Source: Bacteroidota bacterium
GTDB lineage: Bacteria; Bacteroidota; Ignavibacteria; Tepidaquicellales; Tepidaquicellaceae
Direction of reading: 5' to 3'
Assembly: GCA_003519545.1 (NCBI GenBank)
Contig: DOWN01000154.1
Location: 4,430 to 10,758, forward strand
Length of the DNA: 6,329 bases
Part shown: positions 1 through 6,208 of the stretch, in pieces
How the letters are laid out: each line of letters begins with the position of its first letter
Position numbering within the stretch: the stretch's first letter is position 1
The notes under the pieces: generated by a model
What the model saw: only the letters and a program-made list of their open reading frames with translations
The model's database searches: none
What the model was told of the DNA's origin: nothing
Made by a program: the position numbers and the translations under genes

Positions 1-934
1 TATTTTCTTTTTTATTTTTATCGGAATTATGATTGTGTTCATCAGGTTTTGCTATCATAAAATTTTTATCATTTACTCTCTGAATTGCGAGTTCAATTTC
101 TTTTGATTTATCTTTTACGGATTCATTTGCCAAAATATCAGAAATAACATCATGCATCATATGTAAGTTATCGAATATAATCATATACTCAGGATATTTT
201 TTAGAAAATTCAGGAGAGAATTCCATTGTCATTGGCATTTCTTGTGGCAAACTTTCCGGAGGATTTTTCAGATAATTCCAAAAATTATTATAAACTTCCT
301 TGATTGCATTTTCTCTATCAGATTTTTCTTCTTTCATAAGAGCATCATATAAAGCAATTTGAAGATAATGATATGCCCAAACTAATCCATTATATTTAGG
401 AAATTTTTCTCTGAATACTTTTGAATAATATTGTTTATCCATAAAATCCATAGATTTTGCAACAGGAATGAAAGCGAGTTTTTCATTGCTTAAATAATAA
501 TCCAGAACTTTTTTCATCTCCTTTTCTTTATCTTTAATATTATCATCTGCAAGTATGTCATAAGATTGACGATGAAGTTTATGAGCCCAGTCAAACATAT
601 TCATTGCGTTCCATGCAAGTTTAGAATAGTTTGGGGCAATAGATTCTTCCGGCATATTCATATCCGGACCGTTTTTTAAAATATCATTAACTAACTTATT
701 ATAAATCTCCGTTTCAAGAACGTCTTTTATATTTTCAGGATTATTATATAACTCTTCATAAAGAACTGCGTGTCCATAATCGAAACTATTAAGGAGTCTG
801 TTTATATCAGGATATTTTTCACTGAATACCCAGTTATGTGAAGCAGGATAATAAAACTGCTGATCATTTTTCTGACCTAAGGAAACTGAAACTGATATTA
901 AAAATAATATCAGATTTAAAATTATTGTTTTCAT
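1..934 (-). CDS. Secreted four-repeat helical protein, His/Asp-rich, putative metal binder (3' end cut by window edge)
   Basis: The frame is open from an ATG at 934-932 to the left edge, giving 311 codons without a stop; the C-terminus lies outside the window. Residues 1-20 form a Sec signal peptide (MK, hydrophobic stretch, SVSLGQ), so the product is periplasmic or secreted. The rest looks alpha-helical. Four helices share an aligned pattern, [HD]-x2-[HQ]-x3-[YS]-[DE]-x-L: D52/H55/Y59/E60, H118/H121/Y125/D126, H189/Q192/Y196/D197 and H258/H261/S265/D266. Three of them (1, 3, 4) follow an F-x2-K-[YF]-P motif at identical spacing (residues 37-42, 174-179, 243-248). The visible end is polar with H300 and H302. 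I do not recognise the family. The repeated His plus acid pattern suggests a metal-binding helical bundle; this is inference. The gene starts 18 nt after the upstream beta-barrel gene and is probably cotranscribed with it. The leader is A/T only. Confidence 0.85.
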   Translation of the reverse strand, partial: MKTIILNLILFLISVSVSLGQKNDQQFYYPASHNWVFSEKYPDINRLLNSFDYGHAVLYEELYNNPENIKDVLETEIYNKLVNDILKNGPDMNMPEESIAPNYSKLAWNAMNMFDWAHKLHRQSYDILADDNIKDKEKEMKKVLDYYLSNEKLAFIPVAKSMDFMDKQYYSKVFREKFPKYNGLVWAYHYLQIALYDALMKEEKSDRENAIKEVYNNFWNYLKNPPESLPQEMPMTMEFSPEFSKKYPEYMIIFDNLHMMHDVISDILANESVKDKSKEIELAIQRVNDKNFMIAKPDEHNHNSDKNKKEN

Positions 935-952
935 TTTATAAATATTTAATTT

Positions 953-1768
953 TTAAAAGAATAAAAATCTGAATGATACAAAGTAGGAATTACCGTTCAG
1001 ATTCATTTTTAAATTTGAAAATGATTTTATATATCCGAATTCAAGAATATATTCGGAATTAAAAATCAATTGTGCACTTGCATAAGTATCTAACCTTTCT
1101 CCTCCTGAGTCATTAATTTCAACACCGTTCATTTTATTTTTTGCAAAATTGAAATACTTACTCTCAAGATAAAGATTTAAATTTACATCTTCGTAACTAT
1201 TATAAGAATTTGGAAAAACCAGATAACCAAAACTTAATCCGCCTCTGAAATAGTTTCCGTAATCAATTGTATTTGAACCAAAAGGTTTATAAAATCCACC
1301 GTCAAAATTAATTGCCAATTTACCGGTCAGGTATGTGGTAGCATTGCCTATACTTATAACATAACTGTCTGATCTGTTTACAGAGGTTATAGGTTTTATA
1401 AAATAGTGATGATTTATTTCTTTATTTTCCAAACCCAAAGGGATTCTGAAATGTGAGAACATTAAAGACCGGAGATGTTCGTTTTTTGAATCAACCGTTA
1501 AAAATCTGTAAGAACCTTCAAGATCTATATCTCCTAAAGACTGAGATCCTTTTTCGTATTTAAAATTCTGCTGAAACTGAAGAGTTACTTTTCCGGTCAA
1601 TCCGTAATTTAATCTGTAATACGATGATTCTTCAGAATTCCCATTTACATAAACCTGAACTTGTTTTCTGTTTTTGGATATATTTGCTGCAGCATCGCTT
1701 ACAGGAAATAATTCCTGAGATATTGCATTATTCAATAATACTATGAATAATAAAATTAATATTTTCAT
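953..1768 (-). CDS. Outer-membrane beta-barrel protein, MetA-pathway/'transporter'-like
   Basis: A 271-residue protein with a signal peptide (about residues 1-18, MKILILLF...NNAISQ) followed by alternating polar/aromatic stretches typical of transmembrane beta strands. It ends in an aromatic C-terminus (FRFLFF), as expected for a BAM-assembled barrel. Early motifs, YRLNYGLTGKVTLQF followed by LGDIDLEGSYRFL, match the pattern R-x-GL-T-x-K-x-x-L ... GD-x-x-L-x-x-x-YRFL seen in barrels of the MetA-pathway phenol-degradation family (PF13557-like). In Bacteroidota these are often annotated only as 'transporter' and can lie beside metal-efflux genes. The substrate cannot be told from sequence. The gene is 39 nt downstream of the Cys-rich gene and 18 nt upstream of the four-repeat protein gene, all on one strand, so operonic expression is likely. 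The ATG at 1768 directly precedes the signal peptide; no Shine-Dalgarno is visible. Confidence 0.82.
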   Translation of the reverse strand: MKILILLFIVLLNNAISQELFPVSDAAANISKNRKQVQVYVNGNSEESSYYRLNYGLTGKVTLQFQQNFKYEKGSQSLGDIDLEGSYRFLTVDSKNEHLRSLMFSHFRIPLGLENKEINHHYFIKPITSVNRSDSYVISIGNATTYLTGKLAINFDGGFYKPFGSNTIDYGNYFRGGLSFGYLVFPNSYNSYEDVNLNLYLESKYFNFAKNKMNGVEINDSGGERLDTYASAQLIFNSEYILEFGYIKSFSNLKMNLNGNSYFVSFRFLFF

Positions 1769-1785
1769 TTTTGTAAATTTAGTTT

Positions 1786-1807
1786 AGAAAAAAAATTAAT
1801 TTTTTCT
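1786..1807. repeat. A/T-rich inverted repeat between the Cys-rich and beta-barrel genes
   Basis: AGAAAAAA (1786-1793) and TTTTTTCT (1800-1807) are perfect 8-bp inverted arms around a 6-nt loop, immediately after the stop codon of the Cys-rich gene. On the minus-strand transcript this gives a weak A-U hairpin with a U-rich side. It could attenuate between the first and second genes or simply be AT-rich spacer. Only one G-C pair supports the stem, so it is not a convincing intrinsic terminator. Confidence 0.25.
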
Positions 1808-2191
1808 CTAAATCCTAAAATTACAATTAATCAGATATAAAGATTGATTTGAAGATAAGGATGGTGGAGTTACTAATAAATTCGATTGAGATACAAATTG
1901 ATTGAGATAGAGATTTGCAGACTCAATAAAATAATAATCAGATTGATTCGAATTATTAGAGAACTTAATGATTTCTTCTTTCTGAAAATCATTAGTAGAT
2001 TGTTTTACATTACAACCGCAAAAATTATTTGCATCTGAAATTGCATTTTCACAAATTTCGGATTCACTAATATTGTGCTCACAGCAACAATTAGAAATGT
2101 CATGTGAGTGTGCAACCGAAATAACCGGTGTTATTATTATTAATTTTAATAATAAAACTAAAAAACCGATATTTAAAAATTTGTTTTTGAT
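1808..2191 (-). CDS. Small secreted Cys/His-rich protein, HYC_CC_PP-like; no canonical start codon
   Basis: The open frame runs from just after an in-frame TAG (2197-2195) to the TAG at 1810-1808 and holds no ATG, GTG or TTG. Counting from ATC (2191-2189) it encodes 127 residues. Residues 2-27 read as a signal peptide (KNKF, then a Leu/Ile-rich core, ending SVA). The mature part starts HSHD and contains C35-C36-C37, H39, C47, C58-G-C60 and C123. It ends TPP followed by LYLINCNFRI. From memory, that ending resembles small Bacteroidota proteins called HYC_CC_PP, which have a similar PP...LY-x-x-x-C-x-FRI tail and can sit near heavy-metal efflux genes; the HYC itself is not present here (HSH instead). 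The function is unknown; metal binding or sensing in the periplasm is inference. It would be the first gene of the minus-strand operon. ATC is proposed as start because it is followed by KNKF plus the signal core; a mutated or mis-sequenced ATG, or a decaying gene, is also possible. Confidence 0.68.
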   Translation of the reverse strand: MKNKFLNIGFLVLLLKLIIITPVISVAHSHDISNCCCEHNISESEICENAISDANNFCGCNVKQSTNDFQKEEIIKFSNNSNQSDYYFIESANLYLNQFVSQSNLLVTPPSLSSNQSLYLINCNFRI

Positions 2192-2276
2192 ATGCTAATT
2201 TATATCTATTTTACAGAAATTTCAATGTAAAGTTTCAAAATGTATATTTTTTTGAAAAATCAATGGTTTTTATATA
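2192..2276. promoter_or_regulatory. Divergent intergenic region with inverted repeat (candidate operator)
   Basis: This 85-bp A/T-rich spacer lies between the divergent Cys-rich gene (minus) and the permease gene (plus), so it must contain promoters for both. TTTCAAAA (2233-2240) and TTTTGAAA (2250-2257) form a perfect 8-bp inverted repeat with a 9-nt spacer, about 20 nt before the permease ATG. TATATT (2243-2248), between the arms, could be a plus-strand -10 element. TATAAA (minus strand, 2204-2199) could be one for the minus-strand operon, but would leave almost no 5' leader. In such AT-rich DNA both boxes are weak evidence. The inverted repeat could be a repressor site or a 5'-UTR hairpin. 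Confidence 0.35.
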
Positions 2277-3530
2277 ATGGGGCTTGAAATAATCTGTTTA
2301 ATTGCTCTGGCAATTGCTATAATAATCGGCAGTTTACGAAATGATATCAATGCCGGCATAATTTCTATTTCGCTTGCAATGGGAATCGGATATTATGTGG
2401 GTGGTTTAAGTATTTCTGAATTGTCATCTGTTTTTCCGAATGAGTTATTTCTCATTTTAGTAGGGATTACGTTGCTTTTTTATATGACTCAGGAAAATGG
2501 AACTCTTGAAAAAATTTCCAAAGATGCGATATGGTTAATACACGGAAAAAGTTTTTTAATTCCAATTTTTTTATTTTTATTTGCATTCTCACTTTCAGCA
2601 ATAGGACCGGGAAATATTGCCGCCGTTGCTATTATAGCACCGCTCGGTATTGCAGTCGGATATAAATTCAGTATTAATCCTTTGCTAAGTTCTATTATGA
2701 TTTGCACCGGAGCAAATGCAGGAACATTCTCTCCGGTTTCTCCAACGGGAATTATTAGTACAACACTTTTAAAAAATATACATCCTGAACTTGAAAGTTT
2801 AAATTTTACAATATTTGTGTACACTGCTTTGTTTCAGGCTTTCAGTGCGTTGATAGCATATTTCTTGTTCAAAGGTTACAAAACAAAACAATATGCACTG
2901 GGAGATAAAGATCATTTCCCTGACAGACCTGCTTCATTTTCAAAAAAACAACTTGTTACTCTATTATTAATAAATTTATTAATTCTGTCTGTAATATTAT
3001 TTGATGTTCCAATAGGATTAGGTGCTTATGTTTTAATATTAATTTTTGCTTTGTTTAAAATCGGAAAACTTGACAAAGGTTTAAAAGAAATTCCCTGGTC
3101 GCCGATATTACTTGTGACCGGTATAAGTGTTTTGATTGGCTTGATTCAAAAAACAGGAGGATTAATTTTGGCAACTGATTTTATCGCACAAAATACTCCT
3201 CAAAATTTTATTAATTCAATTTTCGCTTTTATCACAGGATTAATTTCCTTATACAGCAGTTCATCAGGAGTTGTGATGCCAACGTTTATGAATTTGATTC
3301 CGGGATTGATCGCAAAGGTTAATAACTTAAATGTAACCGAACTTGTAATCGCTATAAACGTAGGTTCACATATGGTTGACGTGAGTCCGCTTTCTACTCT
3401 CGGAGCGTTGTGTCTTGCGGCTGTGAGAGAAGAAGACAGAAATAAAATTTTCAGAAATTTATTGTTGTGGGGATTTTCAATGCTTGCTTTCAGCACTATA
3501 ATGGCTTATATATTTTTAGATTTATTTTAA
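2277..3530 (+). CDS. MatC-like / ion-transporter (IT) superfamily permease, probable organic anion carrier
   Basis: A 417-residue polytopic inner-membrane protein with roughly ten to twelve hydrophobic segments and a central hydrophilic loop (about residues 200-225) joining two halves. Each half carries a hairpin motif of the IT superfamily (DASS, ArsB/NhaD, MatC relatives): S-P-x-S-P-T-G at 152-158 and D-V-S-P-L-S-T-L-G at 368-376, placed like the paired SNT motifs that bind substrate and sodium in DASS carriers. A Gly/Pro-rich stretch (IGPGNIAA, 109-116) and a Ser run before G-V-V-M-P-T-F (337-347) also fit. The best family guess is MatC-type dicarboxylate carrier, so malonate, malate or a similar carboxylate is plausible, but the substrate is not readable. 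The ATG at 2277 opens the first membrane helix; the ATG at 2263 is out of frame. It is followed 24 nt later by a lipoprotein gene on the same strand. Confidence 0.85.
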   Translation: MGLEIICLIALAIAIIIGSLRNDINAGIISISLAMGIGYYVGGLSISELSSVFPNELFLILVGITLLFYMTQENGTLEKISKDAIWLIHGKSFLIPIFLFLFAFSLSAIGPGNIAAVAIIAPLGIAVGYKFSINPLLSSIMICTGANAGTFSPVSPTGIISTTLLKNIHPELESLNFTIFVYTALFQAFSALIAYFLFKGYKTKQYALGDKDHFPDRPASFSKKQLVTLLLINLLILSVILFDVPIGLGAYVLILIFALFKIGKLDKGLKEIPWSPILLVTGISVLIGLIQKTGGLILATDFIAQNTPQNFINSIFAFITGLISLYSSSSGVVMPTFMNLIPGLIAKVNNLNVTELVIAINVGSHMVDVSPLSTLGALCLAAVREEDRNKIFRNLLLWGFSMLAFSTIMAYIFLDLF

Positions 3531-3554
3531 TTAAATTTGAACAAATTAAAACTT

Positions 3555-3965
3555 ATGAAAAAATTTAATAAATTATTTTTATTTCTTTTTCTCTCGCTTG
3601 TATTTTCTTCCTGTTCAACTTCAAAAGAATATGCAATTGACTGGACTGAAATCAGAAATGAACTTCAACCGATGATTAATATGCTTGAGATGGGATTATA
3701 TACAGATTTTTTGAATACTTATGTAGATCCGAGACTTGTTCACCTTCAAGGTGGGGCTTCGAGTATGTTAGCAGATTTTGATGCCACAAAAAGATCTGAA
3801 TTACTTACAACTTTAAAACAGGCAAAAGAAATTCAACCATTTATAGATACTGAAAAAAAGATTGCTACATTTGACGGAGAGAACTTTATAAGACCATTGG
3901 CATTTCAGAAAATTGGTGACAGATGGTATTTAATAAATAATGCAAATCAGATTGAAGGTAACTGA
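3555..3965 (+). CDS. Small lipoprotein of unknown function
   Basis: From the ATG at 3555 this is 136 residues with a lipoprotein signal: MKKFNK, a Leu/Phe core, then LVFSSC with the lipid-attached Cys at residue 20 (Phe at -3 is unusual but tolerated in Bacteroidota-type lipoboxes). The mature part is about 117 residues with no Cys. Its end, F-x-K-I-G-D-R-W-Y-L-I, resembles the last strand of NTF2-like or similar small alpha+beta domains, but I cannot assign a family. A TTG at 3537 would add six residues (NKLKL region) before the signal. I prefer the ATG because it gives a normal short lipoprotein signal directly. The gene lies 24 nt after the permease stop, so it is probably cotranscribed with it. 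Its last 19 nt overlap the 3' end of the convergent glgB gene. No intrinsic terminator is visible after it. Confidence 0.75.
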   Translation: MKKFNKLFLFLFLSLVFSSCSTSKEYAIDWTEIRNELQPMINMLEMGLYTDFLNTYVDPRLVHLQGGASSMLADFDATKRSELLTTLKQAKEIQPFIDTEKKIATFDGENFIRPLAFQKIGDRWYLINNANQIEGN

Positions 3966-6208
3966 TAATCTTTATCAAATCTGAATATATTTATTGCTAA
4001 AGGTGGGAGTGTGAGTTTTAAAGTATAATTATAGTGGAACCGTTTTTCTTCTAATGCTTCAAGTCCACCAAGGTTTCCTTTGCCACTTCCACCGTAAATC
4101 AAAGCATCGCTGTTAAAAATTTCTTTATAAAATCCTTTTTCAGGAACGCCTATTTCATAGTTTTCACGAACAACAGGCGTCATATTACAAACAAAAACTA
4201 AATAACTTTTTTTATCATTTGAAAATCTTATAAAACTTAAAACACTCTGTTCGGCGTCTGAATAATCTATCCAGTTAAATCCCTTGCTTTCAAAATCAAT
4301 TTCCCAAAATTCTTTGTTTTCCAAATATAATTTTTGTAAATCTTTGAAATATAAATTTAACATACTGTTATATTCATAGTTTTTAATATCCCAGTCCAGC
4401 ATCCATTCACAGTTCCATTCAGTAACCTGAGCAATTTCACTTCCCATAAAATTTAATTTCTTTCCGGGATGTCCATACATAAAGCCAAAGAATAATCTTA
4501 GATTAGCAAACTTTTGCCATTCATCACCGGGCATTTTATTAAAGAGAGATTTTTTACCGTGAACAACTTCATCATGGGAAATAGGCAGTAAATAATTTTC
4601 ATTAAACGAATACCAAAGAGAAAAAGTAATATGATTATGATTGAACTTTCTGAAAACAGGATCAATTGAAAAATATTTTAAAACATCGTGCATCCAACCC
4701 ATATTCCACTTCATATCAAATCCCAACCCTCCAAGATGGACAGGTTTTGTAACTCCTAACCAGTTGGTAGATTCTTCCGCAATCATAACAACGCCTTTAT
4801 TATACTTATGAACATTGGTATTCAGTTTTTTTATAAATTCGACTGCTTCGAGATTTTCAGGACCACCGAATATATTAGGTTCCCACTCTCCGTCATTTCT
4901 TGAATAGTTCAGATAAAGCATTGAAGCAACTGCATCAACTCTGATACCATCAATGTGATATTTATTAAACCAGAACAATGCATTTGAAATTAAAAAATTT
5001 ACAACTTCGTTTTTTCCGTAATCAAATACAAGAGTTCCCCAATCTTTATGAAATCCTTTTTTAGGATTTGAATAAGCGTAAATTTGTTTTCCGTCAAAGT
5101 CATTCAAGCCGTGAGCATCTGTCGGGAAATGAGCAGGAACCCAATCAAGAATAACCCCGATTTCATTTCTGTGACAGTGGTCAATGAAATACATAAAATC
5201 CTGTGGAGTTCCAAAACGGCTTGTGGGAGCGAAATAATTAACAACCTGATATCCCCAGGAAGTATCGAGGGGATGCTCCATTACCGGAAGCAATTCAATA
5301 TGTGTAAAATTCATTTCCTTAACATACTCAACTATTTCGTGTGCAAGTCTTTTATAATTTATAAATCCCCACTCATTTTTAAATTCTTCATCGTTTAAAT
5401 CTCTTTTCCAAGATCCGAGATGTACTTCATAAATCGAAAAAGGTTTTTTCTTAAAATCATATTTCGATCTGGCTTTCATCCATTCCTGATCTTTCCATTT
5501 ATAACCTTTCAGTGAATTTACAACTGAAGCCGTTTGCGGACGGACTTCCGCCTGAAATGCAAAAGGATCTGATTTATATCTTAATGTAGTATCAAATTTT
5601 GATTTTATAACATACCTGTATCTTTCACCTTCAGAAAGTTCAGGAATAAAAATACTCCAGACTCCCGAAGTATTTATATTTTCCATTTGATGAGCACCTT
5701 CTTTCCAGTTATTAAAGTCACCAATCACAGCGACAGCCTTGGCATGCGGAGCCCATACAGCAAAATGAACTCCCATAGTTTTGTTTACTTTTTTTACTTT
5801 CGCACCAAGTTTTTCATAAATTTTATAATGAGTGCCTTCACCGATTAAGTATAAATCATAATCGGTAATCTGTAACGGAAAAGCATACGCATCTTCTATT
5901 TCGATTAAATTTTCAAATTCATCAAGATACTGAATTTTATACTGAAAAGGTTCTGTGATATTATCGTAAACTGCCTGATAAATATTCAGAGGATGAACTC
6001 TCTTCATATTCAGAATTTCAAATTGTTTTGAAGTTTTTTTTGTTTTTGGTTTCACCCATGCATCAAGAGCCAGAGGCAGATAACAAGTGATAGTAAATTT
6101 TTTGGATGATTTGTTATATTTAGGTCCTAAAACGGTGAATGGATTTGAAGATTCAAATGAAGTAATTTTTTTATATTCGTTAGTGATATTTATATCTTCT
6201 TTTTTTAT
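3947..6208 (-). CDS. glgB: 1,4-alpha-glucan branching enzyme GlgB, start codon non-canonical (ATA)
   Basis: GlgB cleaves alpha-1,4-glucan chains and rejoins them through alpha-1,6 bonds in glycogen synthesis (GH13, cytoplasmic). Counted from ATA (6208-6206) the protein is 753 residues, near the E. coli enzyme (728). In order: an N-terminal domain with NPFTVLGP (about 22-29) and DAWVKPKT; a CBM48 domain with FAVWAPHAKAVAVIGDFNNW (about 149-168); and a GH13 barrel from SIYEVHLGSW (258-267). Catalytic regions are DWVPAHFP (355-362), GIRVDAVAS with nucleophile D425, MIAEEST with acid/base E478, and ISHDEVVHG with D546. An all-beta C-terminal domain ends LTLPPLAINIFRF. All key residues are present. 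The first canonical in-frame start is GTG at 6055, but it sits inside DAWVKP, equivalent to the E. coli DVWVIEPKTG segment, and the 51 codons before it encode the expected N-terminus. An in-frame TAA (6223-6221) bounds the frame. No other glycogen genes are in view. Confidence 0.93.
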   Translation of the reverse strand: MKKEDINITNEYKKITSFESSNPFTVLGPKYNKSSKKFTITCYLPLALDAWVKPKTKKTSKQFEILNMKRVHPLNIYQAVYDNITEPFQYKIQYLDEFENLIEIEDAYAFPLQITDYDLYLIGEGTHYKIYEKLGAKVKKVNKTMGVHFAVWAPHAKAVAVIGDFNNWKEGAHQMENINTSGVWSIFIPELSEGERYRYVIKSKFDTTLRYKSDPFAFQAEVRPQTASVVNSLKGYKWKDQEWMKARSKYDFKKKPFSIYEVHLGSWKRDLNDEEFKNEWGFINYKRLAHEIVEYVKEMNFTHIELLPVMEHPLDTSWGYQVVNYFAPTSRFGTPQDFMYFIDHCHRNEIGVILDWVPAHFPTDAHGLNDFDGKQIYAYSNPKKGFHKDWGTLVFDYGKNEVVNFLISNALFWFNKYHIDGIRVDAVASMLYLNYSRNDGEWEPNIFGGPENLEAVEFIKKLNTNVHKYNKGVVMIAEESTNWLGVTKPVHLGGLGFDMKWNMGWMHDVLKYFSIDPVFRKFNHNHITFSLWYSFNENYLLPISHDEVVHGKKSLFNKMPGDEWQKFANLRLFFGFMYGHPGKKLNFMGSEIAQVTEWNCEWMLDWDIKNYEYNSMLNLYFKDLQKLYLENKEFWEIDFESKGFNWIDYSDAEQSVLSFIRFSNDKKSYLVFVCNMTPVVRENYEIGVPEKGFYKEIFNSDALIYGGSGKGNLGGLEALEEKRFHYNYTLKLTLPPLAINIFRFDKDYQLPSI

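Noticed and set aside
2273..2278. TATAAT matching a perfect -10 box
   Set aside because: It overlaps the permease start codon, so it cannot drive that gene; chance match in A/T-rich DNA.
2489..2824. Minus-strand open frame of 111 codons inside the permease gene
   Set aside because: It lies wholly antisense to a clear membrane transporter and shows no domain or start context of its own.
3200..3496. Minus-strand open frame of 98 codons inside the permease gene
   Set aside because: Antisense shadow of the permease's conserved C-terminal half, with no recognisable protein features.
3537..3554. TTG start for the lipoprotein gene
   Set aside because: It only adds six residues before a complete lipoprotein signal that begins naturally at the ATG at 3555.
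5084..5398. Plus-strand open frame of 104 codons inside glgB
   Set aside because: Antisense shadow of the conserved GH13 barrel, without a recognisable protein pattern.
3947..6055. glgB starting at GTG 6055 (702 residues)
   Set aside because: The GTG codon is the Val inside the conserved DAWVKP segment, and the N-terminal domain continues upstream in frame, so this start would truncate the domain.
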